From Paracoccus solventivorans (GTDB lineage: Bacteria > Pseudomonadota > Alphaproteobacteria > Rhodobacterales > Rhodobacteraceae): a stretch of 64,000 nt of DNA. This document shows positions 28,711 through 37,956 of this stretch, in pieces (positions within the stretch are counted from its first letter, which is position 1; every line of letters starts with the position of its first letter). Under the pieces are notes generated by a model, which saw only the letters and a program-made list of their open reading frames with translations, was not told the origin of the DNA and did no database searches. Location of the stretch: NCBI RefSeq assembly GCF_900142875.1, contig NZ_FRCK01000006.1, forward strand, positions 1 through 64,000, read 5' to 3'. Position numbers and translations under genes: made by a program.

Positions 28711-29439
28711 GTGAGCGAGGATTACCCAAGGATCGCGCCGACCGGCGTGGACGGGCTGGTGGTCAGCTTTGCCGCGCGGCTGGACGAGCCCGCGAACCGC
28801 GCCGCGCTGGCGCTGCGCGCCGCCATCGAGGCCGCAAGCTGGCCCGAGGTTCAGGAAACCGCCGCCACGCTGGTGTCGACCTATCTGCGGCTCGACCTGC
28901 TGGCGGATCCGGGGCCGGTGCTGGTACGGCTGCGGGCGCTGGTGGCCTCGCGCGACTGGCGGGCGGCGGCGCTGCCGGCCGGGCGGCGGCTGCTGCGTAT
29001 CCCGACCTGCTATGCGCCCGCCCATGCCCCCGATCTGGACGAAGCCGCAGCGCTGGCCGGGCTGAGCCGCGGGCAGGCGATCGAGGCGCTGGCCTGCGCG
29101 CCCCTGCGGGTGCTGACCATCGGCTTTGCCCCCGGCCAGCCCTATATCGGCGAGCTTGGCCCCGAATGGGACATCCCCCGGCTGCGGGCGCTGACCCCGC
29201 GCGTGCAGCCGGGCGCGCTGACGCTGGCGATACGGCAGCTGGTGCTGTTCTCGGTTCCTTCGCAGACCGGCTGGCGGCAGGTGGGGCAGACCGCGGCGCG
29301 GCTGTTCGACCCGGGCGCGGCGCAGCCGTTCCTGCTGCGCACCGGCGACGCGGTGGCGTTTCCGCCGGTCTCGGCCGAGCGTCTGGCGGAACTGGCGCGC
29401 AGCCCCGGCGGCGGAGTCTCGGTCGAGGCGCTGCCATGA
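28711..29439 (+). CDS. pxpB: 5-oxoprolinase subunit PxpB
   Basis: A 242-residue KipI-type domain protein with the words PAGRRLLRIPTCY and FAPGQPYIGELGPEWDIPRL. Together with PxpA and PxpC it forms the widespread bacterial 5-oxoprolinase that opens 5-oxo-L-proline to glutamate using ATP. Start GTG 28711 with a GGGGGTG-like upstream; its stop overlaps pxpC by four bases. Confidence 0.92.
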   Translation: MSEDYPRIAPTGVDGLVVSFAARLDEPANRAALALRAAIEAASWPEVQETAATLVSTYLRLDLLADPGPVLVRLRALVASRDWRAAALPAGRRLLRIPTCYAPAHAPDLDEAAALAGLSRGQAIEALACAPLRVLTIGFAPGQPYIGELGPEWDIPRLRALTPRVQPGALTLAIRQLVLFSVPSQTGWRQVGQTAARLFDPGAAQPFLLRTGDAVAFPPVSAERLAELARSPGGGVSVEALP

Positions 29440-30464
29440 GCCTGATCGTGCTGGCGGCCGGGCTGGGGATCACGGTGCAGGACCTGGGCCGCCCGGGCTT
29501 CCTGGCGCAGGGGCTGTCGCGCGGCGGCGCCGCCGATCCGGTGGCGCTGGCCGAGGGCGCGGCGCTGCTGGGACAGGACGCCGGGCTGGCCGCCATCGAG
29601 CTGGCCGCGGCGCCCGCGCGGTTCCGCCTGACCGCACCCGCGCGCATCGCCCTGACCGGGGCGCCGTTCCGGGCGCTGCTACGGGACGCGGGGGCCGAGA
29701 CCCCGCTGGCCTGGAACGCCAGCCACGCGCTGCCGGCGGGCGCCGAGCTGGCGCTGTCGCCGCTGGCGGGCGGCTATGGCTATCTGGTCCCCGGCGGCGG
29801 CATCGATGCGCCGCTGCTGCTGGGCGCGCGCTCGGCGCATCTGGCGGCGGGGATCGGGGCGGCGCTGGCGGAAGGGGACAGTCTGGCGCTGGGGCCGGAC
29901 CCCGGCACGCAGGCAGAGTTGCGGATCGCCCCCCTGCCCCGCGACAGCACCGCCCCGATCCGGGTGGTGGCCTCGCTGCAGACGGCGCTGTTCCCGGCGG
30001 CCGAGATCGCCCGCTTCCAGCGCACCGCGTTCCGCCGCGACCCGCGCGGCAACCGCATGGGGCTGCGGCTGGATCAGGGCGATGCGCCGGGATTCGCGCC
30101 CTCGGGCGGGCTGTCGGTGGTGTCGGAAATCGTGCAGCCCGGCGACATCCAGATCACCGGCGACGGCACCGCGCTGGTGCTGCTGGCCGAATGTCAGACC
30201 ACCGGCGGCTATCCCCGCATCGCCACCGTGCTGCCCTGCGACCTCTACCGGGTGGCGCAGGCCCCGCCCGGGGCCGCGCTGCGCTTTCGGCTGGTCGGGC
30301 AGGACGAGGCCCGCGCCGCCATGCAGGCCCATGCCAGCGCACTGGCCGGGCTGCGCAGCCGCATCACACGTCGGCTGCGCGAGCCCTCCACCATGGCGGA
30401 CCTGCTGTCCTACAACCTGATCGGCGGCGTGGTCAGCGCCACAGCGGAAGGAAGCGAGCGATGA
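29436..30464 (+). CDS. pxpC: 5-oxoprolinase subunit PxpC
   Basis: A 342-residue KipA (biotin-dependent carboxyltransferase-like) domain protein, beginning SLIVLAAGLGITVQDLGRPG and containing the family words SRGGAADPVAL, YGYLVPGGGIDAPLLLGARS and RRDPRGNRMGLRLDQG, GDIQITGDGTALVLLAECQT (in part). Partner of PxpB and PxpA in 5-oxoproline hydrolysis. Coupled to both neighbours by ATGA overlaps. Confidence 0.92.
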   Translation: MSLIVLAAGLGITVQDLGRPGFLAQGLSRGGAADPVALAEGAALLGQDAGLAAIELAAAPARFRLTAPARIALTGAPFRALLRDAGAETPLAWNASHALPAGAELALSPLAGGYGYLVPGGGIDAPLLLGARSAHLAAGIGAALAEGDSLALGPDPGTQAELRIAPLPRDSTAPIRVVASLQTALFPAAEIARFQRTAFRRDPRGNRMGLRLDQGDAPGFAPSGGLSVVSEIVQPGDIQITGDGTALVLLAECQTTGGYPRIATVLPCDLYRVAQAPPGAALRFRLVGQDEARAAMQAHASALAGLRSRITRRLREPSTMADLLSYNLIGGVVSATAEGSER

Positions 30465-31234
30465 GAACCGTCGATCTGAACGCCGATCTGGGCGAGGGCT
30501 TCGGGGCGTGGGAAATGGGCGACGACGCGGCGCTGCTGGGGGTCATCAGCTCGGCCAATGTCGCCTGCGGGGTCCATGCCGGCGACTGGGACGTGATGGC
30601 GCGGGTGATGCGCGAGGCGGTGGCCCGCGGCGTCGGCATCGGCGCGCATCCGGGGTTTCCCGACCTGCAAGGCTTCGGCCGCCGCGAGATGCAGTTCTCC
30701 CCCGACAGCGCCGCCAATCTGGTGCGCTGGCAGCTGGGCGCGGCGCAGGCGATGGCGCGCGCCGCGGGGGGCGCGGTGCGGCACCTCAAGCTGCACGGGG
30801 CGCTGGCCAACATGGCCGCGCGCGACGAGGCGCTGGCGCTGGCCTGTTTCCGCGGCGCGCTGTCCGTCGACCCGGCGCTGGTGCTGGTGGTGCTGGCCGG
30901 CACCGCGCAGGAACGCGCGGCCCGGCAACTGGGCGCGCCTGCGGCCTGCGAGATCTTCGCCGACCGCGCCTATCAGGCCGACGGCACGCTGCTGGACCGC
31001 CGCCTTCCGGGCGCGGTGATCCACGATCCGCAGCTGGCCGCGCGCCGGGTGCTGGCGATGCTGCGCGCCGGCGCGATCCAGCCCGAGGACGGCCCCCCGA
31101 TACCCACCCGCATCGACACGATCTGCCTGCACGGCGACACCCCCGGCGCGATCGGGATGGCGCAGGCAGTGCGCGCGGCGCTGGAGGCCGAAGATGTGGC
31201 GATCACGGCGTTTCCGGGCGAGCCCCTGCGCTGA
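30461..31234 (+). CDS. pxpA: 5-oxoprolinase subunit PxpA
   Basis: A 257-residue LamB/YcsF family protein. It begins RTVDLNADLGEGFGAWEMGDD and carries the conserved words SANVACGVHAGDW, GAHPGFPDLQGFGRR, VRHLKLHGALANMAA, FADRAYQADGTLL and ICLHGDTPGA. It is the third subunit of the 5-oxoprolinase complex. A dispersed hairpin element follows its stop. Confidence 0.94.
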   Translation: MRTVDLNADLGEGFGAWEMGDDAALLGVISSANVACGVHAGDWDVMARVMREAVARGVGIGAHPGFPDLQGFGRREMQFSPDSAANLVRWQLGAAQAMARAAGGAVRHLKLHGALANMAARDEALALACFRGALSVDPALVLVVLAGTAQERAARQLGAPAACEIFADRAYQADGTLLDRRLPGAVIHDPQLAARRVLAMLRAGAIQPEDGPPIPTRIDTICLHGDTPGAIGMAQAVRAALEAEDVAITAFPGEPLR

Positions 31235-31248
31235 GCGGCGCTGTCGGA

Positions 31249-31294
31249 GCGGGGGCCAGCCCCCGCGCCCCCGGGGTATTTGAACCAGAAAGAC
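31249..31294 (+). repeat. Dispersed GGGATATTT hairpin element, copy 6, between convergent genes
   Basis: GCGGGGGCCAGCCCCCGC hairpin (31249-31266) then GCCCCCGGGGTATTTGAACC and AGAAAGAC, 15 bases after pxpA and just before the convergent regulator gene ends. Likely transcript-end structure. Confidence 0.6.
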
Positions 31295-31297
31295 GCC

Positions 31298-31729
31298 CTA
31301 GCCCTGCCCCGGCTTGCGGATGCGGCGGGCGCGGATCAGGGTGTTCTGGCTGACGATCTCGTAGCCCAGCCGGTCCAGCAGCTCGCGGCGCAGGCGGTTG
31401 ATCTCGTCGCAGGAAATCTCGATCACCTCGCCGCTGTCGATGTCGACGATATGTTCGTGTTCGGCGGCGGGGGTGATCTCGTAGCGGGCGGGTTCGTTTT
31501 CCAGGGTCAGCTTGCGGATCAGCCCGGCCTCTTCCAGCGCCGACAGCGTGCGGTAGACGGTGGCCAGCGCCACGGAATCATCGACCGCCCGCGCCCGCGC
31601 CAGCAGCTCGTCGGCGTTCGGGTGGTCGGCCGAGCCCATCAGGATCGACAGCAGCACCATGCGCTGCGGCGTGACCCTCAGCCCCGCGTCGCGCAGCGCC
31701 TGCGCGAAATCCGTCGTCTCTGCGCCCAT
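31298..31729 (-). CDS. mur: Fur family regulator, probably manganese-responsive Mur
   Basis: A 143-residue Fur superfamily regulator: winged helix with TPQRMVLLSILMGSADHPNADEL and the recognition helix ALATVYRTLSALEEAGLIRK, then the metal-sensing HEHIVDIDSGEVIEI. No CxxC pairs are visible, so the structural zinc site of E. coli Fur is absent, as in alphaproteobacterial Mur proteins. It is divergent from a manganese/iron ABC importer and a likely operator lies between them, supporting control of metal uptake. Fur or Zur function cannot be excluded by sequence. Confidence 0.85.
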   Translation of the reverse strand: MGAETTDFAQALRDAGLRVTPQRMVLLSILMGSADHPNADELLARARAVDDSVALATVYRTLSALEEAGLIRKLTLENEPARYEITPAAEHEHIVDIDSGEVIEISCDEINRLRRELLDRLGYEIVSQNTLIRARRIRKPGQG

Positions 31730-31787
31730 CGCCCCCTGACCCTTTGCTTTCCGTCTTGTGCTGTAGCCGGTCCGGGCGCCGCAATCA

Positions 31788-31806
31788 AATGAGAATGGGT
31801 CTCATT
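31788..31806. promoter_or_regulatory. Inverted repeat, probable Mur/Fur operator
   Basis: AATGAGA and TCTCATT (31788-31794 and 31800-31806) are perfect 7-base arms around ATGGG. It lies a few bases upstream of the -35 box of the sit promoter and 60 bases from the regulator start, where an operator controlling both genes is expected. Confidence 0.65.
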
Positions 31807-31810
31807 CGCC

Positions 31811-31839
31811 TTGACAGTTGCGAATGCGTTGCATTTACA
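31811..31839 (+). promoter_or_regulatory. Predicted sigma-70 promoter of the sit operon
   Basis: TTGACA (31811-31816), a 17-base spacer and TTTACA (31834-31839) lie 31 bases upstream of the ATG at 31870. The spacer contains TTGCGAATGCGTTGCA, a partial dyad that could be a second regulator site. This is the cleanest promoter match in the window. Confidence 0.65.
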
Positions 31840-31869
31840 TGATGCGGGAACAGCAGAAAGGGATTCTTC

Positions 31870-32766
31870 ATGGCGGGGCGGATGACACTGGCGGCGGCAC
31901 TGGCGATGCTGGCGGGCACGGCGGCGGCCGAGCCGATCAAGGTCGTGACCAGCTTTACCGTGATCGCCGACATCGCCCGCAACGTCGCGGGCACGCGGGC
32001 CGAGGTGGTCTCGATCACCCGCCCGGGGGCCGAGATCCACGGCTATTCCCCCACCCCGCGCGATCTGGTGGCGGCGCAGGGGGCGGATCTGGTGCTGTGG
32101 AACGGCCTGAATCTGGAGCTGTGGTTCGAGCAGTTCCTGCACAACCTGCGCGACGTGCCCGCGGCCGTCGTCAGCGAGGGGATCGAGCCCTTGCCGATCG
32201 CCGGCGGCGACTATGACGGCAAGCCCAACCCCCATGCCTGGATGGGGTTGGACAACGCGATGATCTATATCGACAATATTGCGGCCGCCCTGTCCGAAAG
32301 CGACCCCGCGGGCGCCGCCGACTATGCCGCCAACGCCGAACGCTACAAGGCCGATCTGCGCGCCGCCATCGAGCCCCTGCGCGCGCAGATCGCCGGGATC
32401 CCCAAGGACAAGCGCTGGCTGGTCAGCTGCGAGGGCGCCTTCAGCTATCTGGCCCGCGACATGGGGCTGCGCGAGCTGTTCCTGTGGCCGATCAACGCCG
32501 ACCAGATGGGCACGCCGCAGCAGGTGCGCCAGGTCATCGACACGGTGCGCGCGCAGGACATCCCGGCGGTGTTCTGCGAAAGCACCGTCAACCAGGCGCC
32601 GGCAAAACAGGTGGCGCGGGAAACCGGGGCGCATTACGGCGGCGTGCTGTATGTGGACAGCCTGTCCGAGCCCGGCGGTCCGGTGCCCAGCTATCTGGAG
32701 CTGCTGCGGGTGACCTCGCAGACCATCGCGGACGGGCTGGCGGCGGGGATCGAGGCGCAGGAATGA
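31870..32766 (+). CDS. sitA: Manganese/iron ABC transporter, substrate-binding protein
   Basis: A 298-residue periplasmic cluster A-I solute-binding protein with a signal peptide (cleavage after TAAA, residue 20). Metal ligands by alignment to PsaA/SitA: H57 in [10 protein letters not shown]122 in PNPHAWMG, E188 in SCEGAFSYL and D263 in LYVDSLS. Glutamate rather than histidine at the third position is the mark of manganese/iron rather than zinc binders. First gene of sitABCD, divergent from the Fur-family regulator; expression is probably repressed by metal. Confidence 0.92.
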   Translation: MAGRMTLAAALAMLAGTAAAEPIKVVTSFTVIADIARNVAGTRAEVVSITRPGAEIHGYSPTPRDLVAAQGADLVLWNGLNLELWFEQFLHNLRDVPAAVVSEGIEPLPIAGGDYDGKPNPHAWMGLDNAMIYIDNIAAALSESDPAGAADYAANAERYKADLRAAIEPLRAQIAGIPKDKRWLVSCEGAFSYLARDMGLRELFLWPINADQMGTPQQVRQVIDTVRAQDIPAVFCESTVNQAPAKQVARETGAHYGGVLYVDSLSEPGGPVPSYLELLRVTSQTIADGLAAGIEAQE

Positions 32767-33665
32767 GCACCGAGGGCAGCACCGCGCAAGGCAGCGGCGC
32801 GCAGGACATGCAGGGCATCGTCGCGCGGGACGTGACCGTCACCTATCGCAACGGCCACACCGCCCTGCGCCACGCCAGCTTCACCACCCCGCAAGGGACC
32901 ATCACCGCGCTGGTTGGGGTCAACGGCGCCGGAAAATCGACGCTGTTCAAGGCGATCATGGGCTTCGTGCCGCTGGCCGCGGGCCGGATCACCCTGCTGG
33001 GGATGCCGGTGGCCGAGGCGCTGCGCCGCAACCTGGTGGCCTATGTCCCGCAGGCAGAAGAGGTCGACTGGTCGTTTCCGGTGCTGGTCGAGGATGTGGT
33101 GATGATGGGCCGCTACGGCCACATGGGCTTCCTGCGCCGCCCCCGCCCTGCCGACCGCGCCGCGGTGGACGCGGCACTGGCCCGGGTCGGCATGAGCGAG
33201 CTGCGCCACCGCCAGATCGGGGAGCTTTCGGGCGGCCAGCGCAAGCGGGTATTCCTGGCCCGCGCGCTGGCGCAGGACGGCCGCGTCATCCTGCTGGACG
33301 AGCCCTTCACCGGCGTCGACGTGCAGACCGAGGACCAGATCATCGCGCTTCTGGGCGAGCTGCGCGACGAAGGCCGGGTGATGCTGGTGTCGACCCACAA
33401 CCTCGGCTCGGTGCCCGAGTTCTGCGACCGGGTGGTGCTGGTCCGGGGCACGGTGCTGGCGCATGGACCGACCGCAACCACCTTCACCCGCGAGAACCTG
33501 GAACGCGCCTTCGGCGGGGTGCTGCGCCACATCACGCTGGGCGGCGACGCGCTGCATGACGACGACGACCCGCGCCGCGTCACCATCCTGACCGACGACG
33601 AACGCCCGCTGGTCCATTACGACGACCGCGCCCATGTGCGCGAGATCGGGGGGACCGAGCCGTGA
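32763..33665 (+). CDS. sitB: Manganese/iron ABC transporter, ATP-binding protein
   Basis: A 300-residue ABC ATPase: Walker [16 protein letters not shown]-loop [10 protein letters not shown], signature [15 protein letters not shown], Walker [13 protein letters not shown] and the switch histidine in STHNLGSV. It energises metal import. The C-terminal ~60 residues (Asp-rich [12 protein letters not shown]) extend beyond the core fold. Four-base overlaps on both sides. Confidence 0.94.
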   Translation: MSTEGSTAQGSGAQDMQGIVARDVTVTYRNGHTALRHASFTTPQGTITALVGVNGAGKSTLFKAIMGFVPLAAGRITLLGMPVAEALRRNLVAYVPQAEEVDWSFPVLVEDVVMMGRYGHMGFLRRPRPADRAAVDAALARVGMSELRHRQIGELSGGQRKRVFLARALAQDGRVILLDEPFTGVDVQTEDQIIALLGELRDEGRVMLVSTHNLGSVPEFCDRVVLVRGTVLAHGPTATTFTRENLERAFGGVLRHITLGGDALHDDDDPRRVTILTDDERPLVHYDDRAHVREIGGTEP

Positions 33666-34519
33666 CGTTGCTGGAACCCTTTGCCTATGGCTACATGACC
33701 AACGCGATGTGGGTATCGGCACTGGTGGGCGGGGTCTGCGCGTTCCTGTCGGCCTATCTGATGCTCAAGGGCTGGTCGCTGATCGGGGACGCGCTTTCGC
33801 ATTCGGTCGTCCCCGGGGTGGCCGGCGCCTATATGCTGGGGCTGCCCTTTGCGCTGGGGGCTTTCATCTCGGGCGGGCTGGCGGCGGCGGCGATGCTGTT
33901 TCTGTCGGAACGCTCGGGGCTCAAGGCGGATGTGGTGATCGGGCTGATCTTCACCGCGTTTTTCGGGCTGGGCCTGTTCATGGTGTCGCTGAATCCGGTG
34001 GCGATCTCGGTCCAGACCATTACCATGGGCAATATCCTGGCCATCGCCCCCGCCGACACCCTGCAGCTGGTGCTGATCGCGGGGGTATCGCTGGCGGTGA
34101 TGCTGCTGAAATGGCGCGACCTGATGGTGGTGTTCTTCGACGAGACCCACGCGCGCTCGATCGGGCTGCGGCCGCGGCTGCTGCGGGCGGTGTTCTTCAC
34201 CCTGCTGTCGGCCTGTATCGTGGCGGCGATGCAGACGGTGGGGGCGTTTCTGGTGATCGCGCTGGTGGTGACGCCGGGGGCCACCGCCTATCTGCTGTGC
34301 GACCGGTTTCCGCGGCTGATCGCGCTGTCGGTCGCCATCGGTACGGTGACCAGCTTCCTTGGCGCCTATCTCAGCTATTTCCTGGACGGCGCCACCGGCG
34401 GCGTCATCGTCTGCCTGCAGACTGCGCTGTTCCTGGCCGCCTTTGTCTGGGCCCCGAAACATGGGCTACTGGCCGCCCGCGCCCGGGCCCGCGCCGCCAT
34501 CGAGGAGCCGCTGCCGTGA
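33662..34519 (+). CDS. sitC: Manganese/iron ABC transporter permease
   Basis: A 285-residue permease of the ABC-3 (ZnuB/SitC) family with eight or so membrane helices; the family words are [21 protein letters not shown] and [23 protein letters not shown]. Starts at GTG 33662 (GTGA overlap with sitB). Partner of SitD in the transmembrane channel. Confidence 0.92.
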   Translation: MTLLEPFAYGYMTNAMWVSALVGGVCAFLSAYLMLKGWSLIGDALSHSVVPGVAGAYMLGLPFALGAFISGGLAAAAMLFLSERSGLKADVVIGLIFTAFFGLGLFMVSLNPVAISVQTITMGNILAIAPADTLQLVLIAGVSLAVMLLKWRDLMVVFFDETHARSIGLRPRLLRAVFFTLLSACIVAAMQTVGAFLVIALVVTPGATAYLLCDRFPRLIALSVAIGTVTSFLGAYLSYFLDGATGGVIVCLQTALFLAAFVWAPKHGLLAARARARAAIEEPLP

Positions 34520-35352
34520 TCGAGACGCTGCTGCTGCCGTTCCAGTTCCCCTTCATGCAGAACGCCTATCTGATCGCGCTGATCGTGGCGGTGCCGACGG
34601 CGCTGCTGTCCTGTTTCCTGGTGCTCAAGGGCTGGGCGCTGATGGGGGATGCGGTCAGCCACGCGGTGCTGCCGGGGATTGTGCTGGCCTATATCCTCGG
34701 GCTGCCGCTGATCCTGGGCGCATTCGCCGCCGCCATGCTGACCGCCGGCGCCACCGGCTATCTGGCGGAAAACAGCCGCATCAAGCAGGACACGGTGATG
34801 GGGGTGGTGTTTTCCGGCATGTTCGGGCTGGGGATCGTGCTTTACACGGCGATCACCTCGGACGTGCATCTGGACCATATCCTGTTCGGCAACATGCTGG
34901 GGGTGGGCGCGGGCGATCTGTGGACGGCGCTGGCGATCGGGGCGGTGGTCTCGGCCGGGCTGCTGGTCTGGTGGCGCGACCTGATGCTGCACGCCTTCGA
35001 TCCGGCGCAGGCGCGGGTGTCGGGGCTGCGGGTGGGGGCGCTGCATTACGGGCTGCTGACCGCACTGTCGCTGGCCATCGTCGCCACGCTCAGCGCCACC
35101 GGGCTGATCCTGGCGGTGGGGCTGCTGATTTCCCCCGGCGCCATCGCCTTCCTGCTGGTGCGCAGCTTCGGGCGGATGCTGGCGGTGGCAGTGGCGGTCA
35201 ACGCGGCGTCGATGCTGGCCGGGGTGCATCTGAGCTTCTACCTCGACAGCGCGCCGGCGCCGACGATCATCCTGATCCTGACCGCCGCGTTCATCGCCGC
35301 CTTCCTGCGCCGCACGCGGCTCACCCGCCGCGCGCAGGCACAGGCCGGCTGA
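34516..35352 (+). CDS. sitD: Manganese/iron ABC transporter permease, second subunit
   Basis: A 278-residue ABC-3 family permease: FLVLKGWALMGDAVSHAVLPGI and ATGLILAVGLLISPGAIAFLLV are the conserved parts. Starts at GTG 34516, overlapping the sitC stop. Last gene of sitABCD; the two permeases are paralogous and of equal size, as in other sit/mnt systems. Confidence 0.92.
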   Translation: MIETLLLPFQFPFMQNAYLIALIVAVPTALLSCFLVLKGWALMGDAVSHAVLPGIVLAYILGLPLILGAFAAAMLTAGATGYLAENSRIKQDTVMGVVFSGMFGLGIVLYTAITSDVHLDHILFGNMLGVGAGDLWTALAIGAVVSAGLLVWWRDLMLHAFDPAQARVSGLRVGALHYGLLTALSLAIVATLSATGLILAVGLLISPGAIAFLLVRSFGRMLAVAVAVNAASMLAGVHLSFYLDSAPAPTIILILTAAFIAAFLRRTRLTRRAQAQAG

Positions 35353-35465
35353 CCCGACTGCTTCGGGCGGTCATAAATGCTTTCAGCGGCGGGTGTTCCT
35401 CACCGCATACGGCCCGCCGCATATGGCTCAGCCCTCGCGCGCGGGCTCAGGCCAACTGCTTCGGG

Positions 35466-35492
35466 CGATCTCAAATATCCTCGGGGATCGTC
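35466..35492 (-). repeat. Dispersed ATATTT element, degenerate copy 7
   Basis: CAAATATCCTCGGGGATCG resembles the core of the dispersed element on the minus strand but lacks a clear upstream hairpin. It overlaps the palindrome at 35487-35504. Two similar words CTGCTTCGGGCG occur at about 35358 and 35457, suggesting a local duplication. Confidence 0.4.
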
Positions 35493-35504
35493 GTATACGA
35501 CGAT
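35487..35504. promoter_or_regulatory. 18-bp perfect palindrome upstream of nnrS
   Basis: ATCGTCGTATACGACGAT is a complete palindrome about 95 bases before the nnrS start. Length and symmetry fit a dimeric regulator site. It does not match the FNR/NnrR consensus (TTGAT...ATCAA). Confidence 0.5.
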
Positions 35505-35598
35505 GGGGGCAGACGGCCCCCGGCTCGGGCCGCGCCACCGCGACCAGGCTCCGCTGCTCCACCCTTCCATTCCCCACCGCACCCCCTATCCTGCGCCC

Positions 35599-36807
35599 AT
35601 GCCAAAGCCCCCTCCCCGCCGCCCCGGCGGCATCCCCCGCGGGCTGGACCACCACGGCCCGGCGCTGTTTTCCTATGGGTTCCGCCCGTTCTTCCTGGGC
35701 GGGGCGGTCTGGGCCGTGCTGTCCATGGCGCTGTGGGTCGCGGCGCTGGCGGGCTTCGGCACGCCGGGGGGGAGCTATGGCGCCTCGCATTGGCACATGC
35801 ACGAGATGCTGTTCGGCTTTGCCCCGGCGGTGCTGTGCGGTTTCCTGATGACCGCGGTGCCGAACTGGACGGGGCGGATGCCGGTGTCGGGACGGCCGCT
35901 GATGGCGCTGGCGGCGCTGTGGCTGGGGGGGCGGCTGAGCTTCGGCTTTCCGCCGCCCGAAGCGCCGCTGTGGCCGGCGGTGCTGCTGGAATCGCTGTTC
36001 CTGCCGCTGATGGCAGCGCTGTTTTGGCGCGAGATCGCGGCGGGGCGGAAATGGCGCGACCTCAAGCTGGTCGGGCTGGTGGCGGTGATCGCGGCGGCGA
36101 ATCTGTGGTTCCACGCCTTGGTGCTGACGGGGGCCGACCCGCGCCCGGCGGCGCGGGCGGCGGTGGCGGGATATGTGGTGCTGATCCTGATCATGGGCGG
36201 GCGGCTGGTGCCGAGCTTCACCCGCAACTGGCTGGCCCGGCACCGCCCCGGCCCGGTCCCCGCGCCGCTGGACGGGTTCGACCGCGTGTCGGTGGCGCTG
36301 TCGGTGGCGGCGCTGGCGCTGTGGGTGGCGTGGCCCGAAACCCCCGCCGCCGCCGCGTCCTGCGCCCTTGCCGCCGCGGTCAACCTGCTGCGGCTGGCGC
36401 GCTGGCGCGGCTGGCGGGCGTGGCGCGAGCCGATGGTCTGGGGGCTGCATCTGGGTTGGCTGATGGTGCCGTTGGGCTTTGCCGCGGTGGCATTGGCGGC
36501 GCTTGGCGGGCTGACGCAGGCCGCGGCGCTGCATGTGTTCGCCGCCGGCGCCATCGGGGGCGAGATGCTGGCAGTAATGACCCGCGCCACCCGCAGCCAC
36601 ACCGGCCGCGCCACCGAGGCGACATGGCCCACGACACTGGCCTTCCTCGCCATCGCGGCCTCGGCCCTGCTGCGGGTCGCGGCCGAGTTCGCCGCCTGGA
36701 ACACCCTGATCGCCGCCGCCGGCGCCGCCTGGATCGCCGGGTTCACGCTCTACATCGCGGAACACGCGCGGATGCTGCTGGCCGCCCGCAAGCCGCGCGG
36801 GCGCTGA
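35599..36807 (+). CDS. nnrS: NnrS family membrane protein
   Basis: A 402-residue protein with about twelve membrane helices. N-terminal words LFSYGFRPFFLGGAVWAVL, HWHMHEMLFGF and FLMTAVPNWTGR are the NnrS signature; the histidines are candidate heme or copper ligands, and HVFAAGAIGGEMLAVMTRATRSHTGR closes the domain. NnrS is a heme- and copper-containing membrane protein expressed with denitrification genes under NnrR control and protecting against nitric oxide-linked stress. No nitrite or nitric oxide reductase gene is in the window. Start at 35599 gives the usual short leader before the domain. Confidence 0.9.
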   Translation: MPKPPPRRPGGIPRGLDHHGPALFSYGFRPFFLGGAVWAVLSMALWVAALAGFGTPGGSYGASHWHMHEMLFGFAPAVLCGFLMTAVPNWTGRMPVSGRPLMALAALWLGGRLSFGFPPPEAPLWPAVLLESLFLPLMAALFWREIAAGRKWRDLKLVGLVAVIAAANLWFHALVLTGADPRPAARAAVAGYVVLILIMGGRLVPSFTRNWLARHRPGPVPAPLDGFDRVSVALSVAALALWVAWPETPAAAASCALAAAVNLLRLARWRGWRAWREPMVWGLHLGWLMVPLGFAAVALAALGGLTQAAALHVFAAGAIGGEMLAVMTRATRSHTGRATEATWPTTLAFLAIAASALLRVAAEFAAWNTLIAAAGAAWIAGFTLYIAEHARMLLAARKPRGR

Positions 36808-37956
36808 TCAGCCGCGCCCCATCCGCCGATAGACGAAATCGGGTGGCGGCGCCGAGGATTCCGCCGCGATGATCGCGTCCAGCCGCGCGCGGTGGGGCGA
36901 GCGGCGGCAGACCGGGTCGGTCGCCCGCGCATCGCCCGCGATCGCCATCGCCTGGCAGCGGCAGCCGCCATAGTCGATGTCGCGGCGCTCGCAGCTCTGG
37001 CAGGGCTCGGGCAGAAAGTCGGTGCCGCGAAAGGCGTTGAAGGCGGCACCCTCGTTCCAGATCCGAGCCAGCGGGGTCGTCCGCACGTTGTCGAAGCTGA
37101 GCCCCGGAATCGTCGCCGCTGCATGGCAGGGCAGCACGGTGCCGTCGGGGGTGACATTCAGCCCGGTCGAGCCCCAGCCGTTCATGCAGGCCTTTGGGAA
37201 ATCGGCGAAATAATCCGGGGGTACAAAGTCGATGGCCAGTTTCCCGGCATAGTCGCGCCGCGCCTGCGCGACCACGCGCTTGGCCTCGTCCACCTGCTCA
37301 CGCGTCGGCTGCAGGGCAGCGCGGTTCTTCAGCGCCCAGCCCTGGAACTGCACGCAGGCGATCTCGATCCGCCGCGCACCAAGCTGGTGGGCCAGCGCGA
37401 TGGTCTGCGCCAGATCGCCCAGATTATGGCGGTGCATCACCGCGTTCAGGGTCAGCGGCAGGCCGATGCGGGCGATCTCGGCCGCGACCTGCATCTTGCG
37501 GTCGAAGCCGCCGCGATAGCCGCCGACGAAATCCGCCACCCCCGCGTTCACCCCTTGCAGGGACAGCTGCACATGGTCGAGCCCGGCGGCGTCGAGCTCG
37601 TCCAGCCGCACACCCGTAAGCCCGATCCCCGAGGTGATCAGGTTGGTGTAAAGCCCGGCTTCCCGCGCCGCGGCGACGATGGCGACCAGATCGGAACGCG
37701 AGGCCGGCTCGCCCCCCGAGATATGCAGCTGCAGCACCCCCAGCGCCACGGCCTGGCGGAACACCTCGGCCCATTCGGCGGTGGTCAGCTCGCTGTCGCG
37801 GGCGGCCAGCTCCAACGGGTTCGAGCAATAGGGGCAGGATAGCGGGCAGCGGTGGGTCAGCTCGGCCAGCATCGCCAGGGGCGGCGCCGGCGGTGGGCGG
37901 ACCAGTCGCGCCGGCGTGGCGTCCGGCGAAAGCGTGGGTTGCGGAATTGCGGTCAT
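36808..37956 (-). CDS. pqqE: PQQ biosynthesis radical SAM enzyme PqqE
   Basis: A 382-residue radical SAM protein that links the glutamate and tyrosine of the PqqA peptide by a carbon-carbon bond. The SAM cluster cysteines are C37, C41 and C44 in HRCPLSCPYCSNPLEL; the C-terminal SPASM domain has ACMNGWG, VLPCHAA, EPCQSCERRDIDYGGCRCQ and DPVCRRSP. Last gene of pqqABCDE; its start overlaps the pqqD stop by four bases. Confidence 0.97.
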   Translation of the reverse strand: MTAIPQPTLSPDATPARLVRPPPAPPLAMLAELTHRCPLSCPYCSNPLELAARDSELTTAEWAEVFRQAVALGVLQLHISGGEPASRSDLVAIVAAAREAGLYTNLITSGIGLTGVRLDELDAAGLDHVQLSLQGVNAGVADFVGGYRGGFDRKMQVAAEIARIGLPLTLNAVMHRHNLGDLAQTIALAHQLGARRIEIACVQFQGWALKNRAALQPTREQVDEAKRVVAQARRDYAGKLAIDFVPPDYFADFPKACMNGWGSTGLNVTPDGTVLPCHAAATIPGLSFDNVRTTPLARIWNEGAAFNAFRGTDFLPEPCQSCERRDIDYGGCRCQAMAIAGDARATDPVCRRSPHRARLDAIIAAESSAPPPDFVYRRMGRG

